From the NCBI GenBank assembly GCA_029204225.1, contig CM055114.1, positions 13,330,144 to 13,394,143 on the forward strand: DNA of 64,000 bases, given 5' to 3'. Position numbers and translations under genes: made by a program. The notes below the pieces were generated by a model, which made no database searches, had not been told where the DNA came from, and was given only the letters and a program-made list of their open reading frames with translations. The stretch is from Diphasiastrum complanatum (lineage: Eukaryota; Streptophyta; Lycopodiopsida; Lycopodiales; Lycopodiaceae). Position 1 is the first letter of the stretch. Each line of letters starts with the position of its first letter. Shown here piece by piece: positions 45,547 through 55,508 of the stretch.

Positions 45547-46560
45547 GGGCCCAAATCTTGCATGAGTGTCATGATAGTCCATGCGCAGGACATCCGGGTA
45601 TACAAAGAACACTTGACTTAGTTTGAAGGCAATTTTGGTGGCCTAAGATGAAAAGTCAGGTAGAGGCCTATGTACTTAAATGTACTAAGTGCCAATTAAA
45701 TAAAGCAGAGACGCTAAAAGCTAGTGGCCTATTACATCCTTTAGATATTTCTACCGGAAAGTGGGAAAATATATCTATGGATTTTGTGGTCGGGCTTCCA
45801 CGTACAAGGAAGGGCCACGATTCGGTTTGGGTCATTGTTGACAGACTTACGAAGTTTGTTCAATTTATCCCAACGAAAATTATTGTTAAAGCTTCAGAAC
45901 TAGCTCAACTGTTTGTTGAGAAGCTTTTTCGACTATACGGGCTGCTTGCGATATTGTCAGTGACCGAGACCCAAAATTCACTGGAAATTTTTGGCAAGCA
46001 GTATTTGAAAAGTTGGAAACAACTTTAAGTTTGAGTTCTAGAGATCATCCGGAATCAGAAGGTCAAACGGAAAGGACCAATCAGATGATGGAGGATATGC
46101 TTCGAGCCTATGTGGGCCATCGGCAGTCTGATTGGGAATAGTGTCTTCCACTGGTGGAATTTGCATATAACAGTGCAAAACATTCAGCGATCGGATTCAG
46201 CCCTTTCATGCTTATGTATGGTTTTCAACCTCGATCACCAATTAGTGTTGGCATGAAAAACCTACGGGTGCAAGCCGTAGCTGATTTCCTTGCGGATATG
46301 CAAGAAATGTTACAGCTGGCTAAATATAGCATAAGAAGTGCCCAGGACAGGGCAAGGCACTATGCTGATCTATCTCGGAAGTACAAGGTATTCATGGTCA
46401 ACGATTGGGTGTTTTTGAGAATCCCTAGTCACTCTAGAGGCTTGAAAACTATTAAGTGTGCAAAGTTGGCACCTAGGTATTGCGGTCCTTTTAAGGTTAT
46501 CCAAGTGATAAACAAGGTCACATACAAACTAGAACTTCCAGCTAAAGTTGGAATTCATCC
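45547..46560 (+). pseudogene. integrase of G
   Basis: Pieces give the HHCC zinc region (HECHDSPCAGHPG, CTKCQLNKAETLKASGLL) and the core: ISMDFVVGLPR at about 45774, VSDRDPKFTGNFW only after a one-base frameshift near 45940, and ESEGQTERTNQMMEDML near 46055. A stop at 46139-46141 replaces Lys/Tyr before CLPLVEFAYNSAKHS. Frame 46154-46774 carries the C-terminal GPY/F-type part (LAPRYCGPFKVIQVI, GIHPVFHVSKLK). All three catalytic residues survive in the DNA, but in two frames. Confidence 0.88.
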
Positions 46561-46664
46561 TGTTTTCCATGTTAGTAAGTTGAAACCCTCGTTGGGGGTC
46601 GGGGAGACCCTGGTCCCTGTGGAAGATCTAGTGGAACTTCTTTGTGATGAGTCCGTGAGTGGAC

Positions 46665-46834
46665 CACCTGAACCCGAGGCGATTGTTAATAGCTGGCAGA
46701 GAACTCTACAGAGTAGAGTGCTTCGGGAATTTCTAGTCAGGTGGAGGGGCAAATCAGAAGAGGAGGATACTTGAGAAAAGGAGGCTGATCTCCAGAAGAA
46801 TTTTCCAAATTTTTCCCTACAAAGAAAAATTTAA
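46665..46834 (+). pseudogene. chromodomain remnant of G
   Basis: After the integrase, PEAIVNSWQRTLQSRVLREF and LVRWRGKSEEEDT match the chromodomain that guides chromoviruses to marked chromatin. The next codon, normally Trp, is TGA at 46772-46774. The reading beyond it, EKEADLQKNFPNF, completes the domain. This places G in the chromovirus branch of Metaviridae. Confidence 0.82.
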
Positions 46835-46835
46835 G

Positions 46836-46850
46836 TTTAGGGAGAAGGAA
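46836..46850 (+). other. polypurine tract of G
   Basis: TTTAGGGAGAAGGAA lies directly before the 3' LTR, the plus-strand primer position. Confidence 0.8.
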
Positions 46851-47921
46851 TGTTACATACCTATGTAACTAGCAGTACTTCAGATCCCTAATAGTCCATT
46901 TAGTGTTGGGGGCTAAATGGCAAGGTACCCTTAGGATTAAGGGTATGTGCCCTTGGATAAGGGCAGACAAGTGACTATACCTTAGTTGGAGGTATGGAGT
47001 CACGTGACCCTTGGATAAGGGATACCCTTAGTATTAAGGTAGGTGCCTTAGATTAAGGTACTAGTGTCCTTGGTTAAGGGCAGATAGGTGTCTATGCCTT
47101 GGATGGAGGTATGGAACCTAGTGAGGTGTTAGAAAGTCATTGGATGACTATTTTTTCTAAACCTTGGGCCTCAACCTTGAACCATATCACTTTATTGGTC
47201 TAGGACCAAAGTATAGTTGCACAACTTGGGCAATGGGACCTAGTAGGAGGGCGCCCTTCTAAAGTGTCCATTGAGTTCCCAACTCCCACAAGAAAGGCAT
47301 CCAAAGAGTCATAGGTTATGGAAGGAGTCTCTTGACATTCCATAAGCCTATGGAGGCTCTTGGAGATTCTTTGACTCCCCTAGGCTTCTCTCTCTCATTG
47401 GATGAGCATGGAACTCCATAGTGCATTGGAGGGGTCCATGGGCCATCTATATGAGGGTATAGGGTGCCCATTGGGAGGGAGAGATTTCTCTTGTTTGCTT
47501 TGCTTATGCTTTAGTGTTGCTACTAGTGTGTAGAGTGCTTTCTTGTGGTAGTATGCTTGAGGTTTGGATCTTGCTTATGGTATGAGACATAAGTAGGGTT
47601 TGGATCTTGAGTATGCTATGGAGTGTTGTGGTATACTTGTGATTTGTTTATGGTTAGCAAGGGGGTTCTAGATAGGTCTTGGAGCTTGGATCTAGCTATG
47701 GTTGGGTGATGAATACTTGAGGCCAGCTTGTTATCTATCTTTGTGTTTAAAGAGTAGGGACACAGGTGGAGGAGAGATCCTTGGAGGCTTGCAAATTCTT
47801 ACTTGCAGGTGGAGGCATCCTAGATTGGAGTTGGGGAGCATCTTGAAGGTTGCAGGTTGCTTGGAGGATTTTGGAGGCTCTACCTTGGATTTGGAGGACT
47901 TCCTCACCTCTACTTGTAAAA
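46851..47921 (+). repeat. 3' LTR of G
   Basis: 1071 bp, same ends as the 5' LTR. It differs by substitutions (for example CTTCAGATCC for CTTCGGACCC) and small indels in a TC run and in a TTGCTTGGAGC line. It is followed by CTATC. Confidence 0.93.
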
Positions 47922-48096
47922 CTATCAACTTCGTGTAGGGTGTGAGCTACGTCTGTTCTCTCTCTTCCTTAGTCTTCGGACAGTCATCATTTGTCAGCAC
48001 CGTCCCTGCCAGCATTGGAGTATTTGTTTCTTTGCAGTTCAACATCCCAAAATCTTCTAGGATCTTCTGGGTGAAATGCTTTGAGATATCTGTCTT
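47922..48096 (-). pseudogene. copia RT piece (element M1, beyond G)
   Basis: The minus strand encodes CKTDISKHFTQKILEDFGML, NCKETNTPMLAG, KTKEEREQT, a stop and PYTKLIG, which joins the RNase H part at 40300 across G. The RT thumb is recognisable. Upstream parts of M1 (RT core, integrase, gag, 5' LTR) are missing; plus-strand copia DNA starts abruptly at about 48097. Confidence 0.8.
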
Positions 48097-48565
48097 GCAC
48101 TAATCATGGGATTCAAGATTGTAGAATATTGAAAGCAAAAAATGCCAACAAGAAGCAATCGGATCAACAAGCGAATGCAAATATAGAGACATCAAATCCC
48201 CTATTCAAGGCGTGGATGAAGAAGCATATATGATCAACGATCAAAAAATGCAAATTGACAATGCTTGGTTTCTCAATTTTGGAGCCACTCAACACATGAC
48301 TAGTCATAAAGTTTTCCAGTCCTATACACATTATAGTACAAAGAATTTCATTCATCTTGGCGATGATAGTACACACACTATCGAAGGTGAAGGGCATGGT
48401 AAAATTAAGCTTTTCGAATGATCAGTTCAAACTACTATATAATGTTTTGTATGTATCTATACTTTTGACAAATTTGTTACGAATCAACATAATTACCAAT
48501 TTAGGTCATAGGGTAGAGTTCCAATTTAATAAATGACAAATTTAATAGGACGAATAAGATCCTAT
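48097..48565 (+). pseudogene. copia zinc knuckle end and protease (element P2)
   Basis: The plus strand begins in a gag zinc knuckle (CTNHGIQDCRILKAKN), followed after a frame change by frame 48212-48421: NAWFLNFGATQHMTSHK. The protease active site should be Asp-Ser-Gly but is Asn-Phe-Gly. FIHLGDDSTHTIEGEGHG follows, then decayed protease end to 48565, where M2 is inserted. It continues at 53505. Confidence 0.8.
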
Positions 48566-49512
48566 TGTTGGAGGAGAAAGAGAGAAAGCGGAACAACTCT
48601 CCCAATGTGGGCTACTACTGACTACTTGCAAGAACGATCCCACAGAGGAAGAGATAGAAAATGTCAAATAGAATCATAGCTCATGCGTTAAGGACCGCTG
48701 AAATAATTGCATACTCAAATGAATTGTTAGATTTGAGTACAATCACTGAAGAGGATTAATAGTGTGCAAAATTATTGTTGAATTAATGTTGATCAGTTTG
48801 AAAGTGAAGTTTAATCCAGAATACAATGCGATAGTGTAGAAAGATAGCATTCGTTTCTCAGGTGTCAGAGACAGTCATCATCTAATTGAATTATGAGGAG
48901 TCGAAGACGTCCGTGATTCAATCAGAGTGAGTGAACGAGCTAAGACAGGTAGAAAAGTGCAATCAATCACAACACACACATATCCACATTAGACATAGAT
49001 AGTAGAAGGTGTTGCTTATATTTCACAATGAATGCTTGTCATAAGAGCATTTGCTCGGTATGGAGCAAGAACAACACAAGTGACTACAGCCCAAATGGTA
49101 TAGCTTAGATGCTGAATCTTTCACTCTGTTGCACCTATTGGTGAAGACGAGCTGGATATGTATATATACATGACATTCTTGTGGATACAAAAATTGCTTA
49201 ACTAATCTATAATTACAAGACTAATTTAGTCTAAACCAATATCTGGTCATGAATGTACTTTTCAGATATTTGATGTACAATGACATCTATACAATGTGTA
49301 TATCAATCAGACAAGATGGGTGACTCGATGAGTCGAAGTTAGTCAAACGAGTCGATTATCGAAGTAGTCAGATGACTCGATCGTTGAAGTAGTCAGATGA
49401 CTCGATCGTCGAAGTAGTCATATGAGTCGGACACTTCTGATACTTGGGATACTTCAAACACTTCGGTCAATCATCGAAGTAGTCAAGTGACTTGAGGGTT
49501 GAAGTAGTCGGG
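48566..49512 (-). repeat. 3' LTR of M2, truncated
   Basis: It starts TGTTGGAGGAG and parallels 52165-53080 closely: GATCCCACAGAGGAAGAGA, ATAGAATCATAGCTCATGC and a minisatellite of units like GTAGTCAGATGACTCGATC (49325-49512). It stops inside the minisatellite, where RT-linker coding sequence begins, so the outer 400 bp are deleted. Confidence 0.85.
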
Positions 49513-50305
49513 GGGAAGTCGACCAAGGTCTAGGTTTGGTTTGAGAAAAGTGAGTTGTACTCGCTTTCCATTGCTTCATGCCATTTTACAGCATCCTTAG
49601 AGCTAATTGCTTCAGCTAGGGTATCTGGATCTCCAGATGAAGTCCATAATGATTGAGGTGTGTACCTCTTAGGCATTGTTCGAGTTCTTGTAGATTTTCG
49701 AACAATTGGTTGACCAGATAGATTTGAATGGTGTCTCTTCTTGAACTTCTCTAGACTTGTTCGAGCTAGCTTGATCTGGTCTTTTGACAGGTGCTGCTAG
49801 TTGCTCCGGCTTCTGTAGCTTCGGCTGCAGGTTCTATAGAAGAGACATCACGAGTGGAAGATTCGATGCTGTGTAGAATAGGATGAAATGACACAACATT
49901 ATTTGTCGATGGTTGTTTAAAGTCGTAGAATGCATGCTCCTTGAAGATTACATCTTTTGAAACAAATGCTACATTGGTGGATGGATCATAAACTTTATAA
50001 GCTTTATGCTCATCAAGATAGCCAATGAAAATGCATTTATTTGGTCCTGGATCCAGTTTCTTCCTAAGCTTCTTAGGAACATGAACAAGGCATAGACAAC
50101 CAAAGATTTTTAGATGAGTGACACTGGGCTTGTGCCCATGCCACACTTGATAAGGAGTCTTGTTATTGACTGCTTTTGTGCTAGATCTGTTCTGTAGATA
50201 ACAAGCAGTGGTAGTGGCCTTTGCCCAAAACTTCGAAGGTGAATTAGATTGATTTACATTTTCATTAAAAGTAGTAGCTAGTGCAATGGAGCTAGAAAGT
50301 ACATA
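49513..50305 (-). pseudogene. M2 integrase C-terminal part and RT start, core deleted
   Basis: Read leftwards: YVLSSSIALATTFNENVNQ (pre-integrase) runs straight into SPSKFWAKATTTACYLQNRS (late integrase), skipping the catalytic core. Then come NKTPYQVWHGHKPSVTHLKI, CIFIGYLDEHKAYKVYDPS and SKDVIFKEHAFYDF, and a linker to RT (AEAISSKDAVKWHEAMESEY). RT is cut off by the deleted LTR join at 49512. This element cannot supply an integrase. Confidence 0.83.
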
Positions 50306-51067
50306 TGTAGTGGGTTTCTTTCCTTGCCTATCCTCAACCCAAGATCTAAGCATTCTAGCATCAAGGAGATGAAGTAAGTTGTCACAGGTAGGTTCGTTCC
50401 CATGAGGGCGATAGCATATCTTATATTTCAGCATGAATGGAAGATCCACATCTAACGCTAACATCCATTAACCGTAAGCATTAACACTACATTCCACAAT
50501 GAAGATAGCTTACTCTTTCTGTCTCTCCCTTTCTCTCTCACAAAAAGTATAAGAAATAGCAATACCAATAACATTCAGATCCAACAATTAGCAAACACAA
50601 TAAAAGCATGAGAGATGGAGGAAAAATGATAGAGAGCAAGAACATTCACAAATCTACTCCATAAGAGAACCAATATGCTTGTATTGAGATAAAGAGAGAA
50701 CATGTGTAGCAAACTCGAGTTTACCCCTATTTATAGTAGAGAGGAGGGCCTTGGCCTCAAAATCCTATTGGTCCATTTTTCCTACCTCCCTAACTGTTCA
50801 AACTTAAAAAAGAGTGGGAACCCATTCAAAATTGGAGGGAACAAATTTGAATTTGAATTTGAACCAGTTTTGGTGGGAACCTCAACTTTATTCACTAACT
50901 TGACATTTAGGCCTGCGACATTAAAAGTTCGCAAAAAGGCCTAAAGTCCTTTTATTGACTTTCTAATTATCAAATAACTATGTGATCATCGGGTTGGACT
51001 TACACACGTAGGGTGTCAAATTCCTCTCAGGGTTAGGGTTGCCTTGGGATCCGCAAATCCTCCAACA
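50306..51067 (-). repeat. solo LTR inside M2
   Basis: A 762-bp segment with TG...CA ends (TGTAGTGGG ... CTCCAACA) is flanked by ACATA and AAATA. Removing it restores the copia reading TRVGN-YVLSSS. It has no coding content of its own. A TATTTATAG line near 50730 may be its promoter region. It is not the same sequence as the M2 LTR. Confidence 0.75.
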
Positions 51068-51440
51068 AAATACTAGTTTCCAACTCTAGTGCAAGTAGTC
51101 AGAGTAGCATCTTTGTCGAAAATTGTACATTGTTCAGAAGAAAAGTTAACAACGTAGCCCTCATCAGTTATCTTTGAAATCGATAGAAGATTTTTTGACA
51201 ACTGAGGTACATGAAGGACATTCAAAGCAAGAATGAAGAATGCATTTTTGAATATGATCTTGAATGTTCCTTTGCCTTTCACATGGATGGTGCTAGAGTT
51301 TTCGAGGTAGATGAATTCATCTCTGGTATAAGCCACTTATTCAGTAAACCATTCTCTTTGAGGAGTCATATGTTGGGTAGCGCCACTATCGAGATACCAG
51401 CTGTCGTGGTCTGCACTACTACTTTTCCAAGCCATTAACA
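51068..51440 (-). pseudogene. M2 protease
   Basis: The frame 51336-51073 reads FIYLENSSTIHVKGKGTFKI, NVLHVPQLSKNLLSISKITD and YVVNFSSEQCTIFDKDATL, the second half of a copia protease and the start of pre-integrase. The active-site region upstream (to 51440) shows a stop and frame change around the YLDSGATQHM position. It is closely similar to the protease of M3. Confidence 0.82.
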
Positions 51441-52098
51441 GTTCTGATGGTTTGTCGTCATCAGGGGTTTGCTCCTTAAATTATGCTGCATTGGTAGAGA
51501 TTTATTTTTGACAGAAAGATCAGTGGTTTTTCTCCACATTTCTTTTGAAGAAGATCTCCGATGACCTTTTGAAAAGTCAGATCGGGTTGAGTGGAAATCA
51601 TTACAACAAAGTGCTTATAAGACTTTGGTAAATAAGAAATTAAGGTCATTACAACATCATTATCCTGAATAACACATCCTATAGTTGACAAACTGATTTA
51701 GTAAAAATTTAAAGTTGTTGATGTGGGTAGTGATGGCTGTTGAATCAGACATTTTGAGAGTAAAGAACTTCTTCCTAAGGTGTAACCTAGTGGTCATGTC
51801 TTGAGTCTCATAGAGATTTGACAAAAAATCTAATGCTTCCTTAGAGGATTTGCAAGTGGTAACATGAGATGCTAGATTCAGTGTGATTGATGCTAGGCCT
51901 TCAGATCCTTGATCTTCCAAGCCTTAGCTAGTTCAAAATCAACATCGTCTGGTTTCGAATCAACATCCCAAAGATCTCTATCTATAAGCATCATCCTAAG
52001 TTTCAACTTCCAGATGTAGAAGTTTGAACCATTGACTTTATCAATGATCTTGACTTCATTGGATGATGATGAAGATAAGTGTTACTAGTGAGAGACAT
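51441..52098 (-). pseudogene. M2 gag
   Basis: The start MSLTSNT is at 52098. Pieces in three frames give LMIDRDLWDVDSKPDD-like sequence, then GLASITLNLASHVTTCKSSK, LDFLSNLYETQDMTTRLHLR, KFFTLKMSDSTAITTHINNF and DNDVVMTLISYLPKSYKHFV. Frame changes occur near 52050, 51910 and 51680. The zinc knuckle is missing; the reading goes from RKTTDLS to the protease. Confidence 0.82.
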
Positions 52099-52148
52099 AT
52101 TGAACTAATAGTAATTGAAATAGGATAACCTCTAGGTTTAATTTGACA

Positions 52149-52160
52149 GCTATGATACCA
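52149..52160 (-). other. primer-binding site of M2
   Basis: On the minus strand TGGTATCATAGC, one mismatch from the initiator-Met site, lies four bases from the LTR. Confidence 0.8.
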
Positions 52161-52164
52161 CCTC

Positions 52165-53504
52165 TATTGGGAGAGGAAGAGAGAAAGCGAAACAACTCCC
52201 CTAATGTGGGCTGCTATCGACTATCAAGAATGATCCCACAGAGGAAGAGATAGAAAATGCTGAATAGAATCATAGCTCATGCATTGAGGATCGCTGAAAT
52301 AATTGCGTACTCAAATAAATTGTTAGATTTGAGTACAATCACCGAAGAGGATTAATTGTGTGTAGAATTATTGTTGATCAGTTTGAAAGTGAAGTTCAAT
52401 CCAGAATACAATGTGATAGTGCAGAAAGATAGTGTTCGTTCCTAAGGCGTCAGAGACAGCAGTCGTCTGATTGAATTATGAGGAGTCGAAGACGTTTGTG
52501 ATTCAATCAGAGTGAGTGAACAAGCTAAGACAAGTAGTTAAAAAAGTGCAATCAATCACAACACACACATATCCACGTTAGACACAGATAGTAGAAGGTG
52601 TTGCTTATATTTTACACTGAATGCTTATCATAAGAGCATTTGCTCAGTATGGAGCAAGAACAACACAAGTGATTACAAAATGGCATAGCTTAGATGTTGA
52701 ATCTTCCGCTCTGTTGCACCTACTGGTGAAGGCGAGCTGGAGATGTATATATACACAACATTCTTGTGGTTACAAGAATTGCTTAACTAATTTGTAATTA
52801 CAAGACCGATATAGTCTAAACCAATATGTGGTCGTGAATCTACTTTACAGATATTTGATGTACAACGACATTTGTACAATGTGTATATCAGTCAAATGAG
52901 ACGGGTGACTCAATGAGTCGGAGTTAGTTGAACGAGTTGATCGTCGAAGTAGTCAGATGACTTGATCATCGAAGTAGTCAGATGAGTCGAACATTTCAGA
53001 TACTTGGGATAGGACACTTCGGTTAGTCGTCGAAGTAGTCGAGTGACTTGATGGTTGAAGTAGTCGGAGATGGCCATGTCTTCGATCTTCTTAAAATGAA
53101 ATGACATTCGAATGTTGAGATTGATGGGAATGGATACCCTTTGTTCCAGAGATGAGGATTAGCCAAAAGGTTGCTGAATTTGTTCTTCTAATAGTTCGGC
53201 TTATTCAATTCTGTGTATAAAGTCGTAGGTGTCGAACTGCTATGCAGAAACCCGTGTATTTTACCATGCATTACTCTGCACATGGAATGAAAGTAGTTTT
53301 GTAGGTATTGCGGTCTGTGTTTAAGAAACACGACTAAATATGTAGAATGGCAAAACAGAAAACTATGATTCCTGCAGGTATTAAATGAGCAGACATAAAA
53401 CCTAAAGAGGTTGCATGTGACCCTAGATCAATGACTAATTCAAGGATAAAAAATGTGCAGGAAGAATCTTGAATTTGAAATTGTTGTGAGCTTAATCTCC
53501 AACA
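52165..53504 (-). repeat. 5' LTR of M2
   Basis: 1340 bp with ends TATTGGGAG (mutated TG) and CTCCAACA. It contains the same minisatellite as the 3' LTR (52905-53065) and a TATATATACAC line near 52745. Its right part (53080-53504) is also found in the LTRs at 37.7 and 63.4 kb. Confidence 0.85.
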
Positions 53505-54330
53505 CTTGTCACTCGGCAAGAGGCATGGATTCCTATACAGACTAAATCATTGTTATTCTAATACAAGTCAAGTCTTGAATACTTCTGTTCTAGTTAATAA
53601 GGCATTACTTTGGCACTGTTCATTTAGACATATGTGGCCCAATGCAAACCTTATCTTTGGTTGGTGCAAAGTGCTTATTACATTTAGCGAAAAATAGTTG
53701 TTTATTTTATAAAATAGAAATCAGAGACTTTCAACATCTTCAGATAATTCAAGGAGCATGTAAATCTCCTAATTGGTAAAAGAATCAAAGCAGTGAGAGA
53801 CGGAGAATACATATGGACCGAATTTAAAGAGTATTGTCTTAGTAAATACATTGAGCAACAATTTATCACTCCTTACTCAACTTAGTCTAGTGGACTTGCT
53901 GAGAGAAAGAATTGCAAGTTGAAGCTGCTAAGTGTATGCTTGCTCACGCGACACTTCTTAAGTTTTTTTTTGGGCTGAAGCGGTTTCTAATGCAACTCAT
54001 ATTTAGAACAAATGTACCAAAAGACTCTCAAACAAGACACCTTATGAAGTTTAGATAGGCTCCAAACTTCAATATCGAATTTCAGAGTATTCGGATGTAT
54101 TGCCTATGCACAAATATCATAGGAGATAAAAAAGGAACTGGACTCCCGTAATATCAAATCCATTTTCATTGGTTACGCTACTTTAGACAAGATTTATAAG
54201 ATGTATTATCCCGTTGAATCAAAGATATTTTTTTAGCAGAGATGTTATCTTCATTCAAAATCAGTTTTACAACCTCAAAGACAAGGGCAAGACTCTAACA
54301 GTCGAACTATCAGACACCAATACATAAGGT
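53505..54330 (+). pseudogene. copia pre-integrase and integrase (element P2, beyond M2)
   Basis: The plus strand resumes SLGKRHGFLYRLNHCYSNTS and NKALLWHCSFRHM (pre-integrase). After a deletion come integrase pieces: RIKAVRDGEYIWTEFKEYC with the second catalytic Asp region, YIEQQFITPYST, a stop, and SSGLAERKN with the catalytic Glu. Then VFGCIAYAQIS and SIFIGYATLDKIYKMYYPV. Several stops and shifts are present. It ends near 54330 without RT. Confidence 0.82.
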
Positions 54331-54870
54331 TGTGTGTATTGCAACTAAAGGAGACTTGTCGAGGCATGGAATATAATAGTAACCTTAAGTACAATGATAA
54401 CCAAAGTTATACTACTGCCTAAGATGTGATGGAATTCGATTAATCTACTGGTTCTATGACACTTGAAAGCTCTCTTACCTTTTTGGATTATGCTTGACTA
54501 TTCTATATATCGTTCTTAAACTACGACACTCTAGTAAGGATAATGCGCTATCATTAACAAGCTATTTTTGGTTCAAATCATTAGTACGTAAGGAGTTTTT
54601 CGCTTGAGCAATTGGAGATGGATAGCGCACAGAAAATGTCTTCGTCTCATATTCAGGCATGAAGCTACATGATTTAAAACCAATGTGAATGGTATACGAT
54701 TTATCTACACTTTAGGGTGCAATAGAAGTTCGAAGAATAGTTGTTTGCTATTATATGTTCTTGAAGAACGTACCTTTCTTGCCTTAAACTGATATCGATT
54801 GGTGTAAGTTATTAAAGACAAGGTATGGACGCATAAAACTAAAAGCGGCTATTGAAGGTGGGCTATATAC
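54331..54870. other. unassigned stretch after P2
   Basis: AT-rich DNA with no recognisable frame. It may be decayed linker or RT of P2. Confidence 0.35.
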
Positions 54871-55241
54871 TTGGTTAGAGTGTGACTAAAAGTGGGCTTG
54901 GATGGCATGGATTTTCCAAAGCTACAAGGTGCTTGGACTACTAACTGCCTTCGTGGGAGATCCTTGGGGCTAGCATGGCACGGATCTGCCCTAGTACCTA
55001 GCACTGATACTAAAGTCATTTCTCTCTTTTTATTTGTATATTGCAAAACAACTTCTTTCGTGTAGAATGTTAATGTGATTTTAATACATTCTTTTGGCCC
55101 TTATGCTGATCAGTATGGCGTCTGCCATGATACGATTTTGTTAAAGGGCAAAATGTATTGCTAAATATAAAATGCATGCTAGGGAAGATTGGACATATCA
55201 CTTGTATTTTCAATCCTAATAAAATAGTGAATCTTGTTTCA
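54871..55241. repeat. diverged copy of the hairpin-motif repeat
   Basis: GGATGGCATGGATTTTCC near 54898 and TAGCATGGCACGGATCTGCC near 54970, followed by CTAGTACC, match the 4785-5180 repeat in type and in position before R1. No gene. Confidence 0.5.
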
Positions 55242-55480
55242 GACATGGATAACAACTGATGTTCAGCTATGACACATGTCTTCCTCACGTAACTAACTCG
55301 TGTGGTTGTGTTTTGTGGGATGGTGGCAGGTAACAGCTGAGTGTCCTAAAACTTGCTTCGCTTTATGGTACTCTGCATTGTAAGACTTTATTTATACAGC
55401 TTTGTTTTTACCTATTATGTTATAAATTGAAGGGTTCAAAGGGTTTGGTCTTGACTTGTCAAGGGGGACTATGCAAAATC
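55242..55480 (+). repeat. dispersed repeat R1, copy B
   Basis: Begins GACATGGATAACAACTGATG and keeps GGGATGGTGGCAGGTAA, CTTTATGGTACT and AAGGGTTCAAAGGGTTTGG as in copy A at 5519-5760. Confidence 0.65.
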
Positions 55481-55486
55481 TTGTTA

Positions 55487-55508
55487 CTCTCTCTCTCTCT
55501 CTCTCTCT
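55487..55508. repeat. (CT)n microsatellite
   Basis: Eleven CT units. Confidence 0.9.

Larger units (their letters stand above)
40301..47921 (+). mobile_element. complete Ty3/gypsy chromovirus G, inactivated
   Basis: The 7.6-kb element has two LTRs, initiator-Met primer site, gag, protease, RT, RNase H, integrase with a chromodomain remnant, and a polypurine tract, flanked by an exact CTATC duplication. It lies in the RT gene of M1. The LTRs differ by scattered substitutions and small indels, roughly a few percent by eye. Coding lesions include frameshifts near 42815, 44672 and 45940, stops, and lost catalytic or zinc-binding residues. It is an older copy unable to move by itself. Confidence 0.95.
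48566..53504 (-). mobile_element. copia element M2, internally deleted, minus strand
   Basis: Both LTRs, a primer-binding site, gag, protease and parts of integrase and RT are present. Three lesions define it: loss of the integrase core, loss of most RT and RNase H together with the inner part of the 3' LTR, and a 762-bp solo LTR inside the protease/pre-integrase join. It lies in P2; the flanking pentamers CCTAT and CTTGT agree at only three positions, so the duplication is weak. Confidence 0.85.

Noticed and set aside
49325-53065. The regular GTAGTCAGATGACTCG units as a CRISPR array
   Set aside because: Units are contiguous without unique spacers, lie inside LTRs, and the genome is a plant's.
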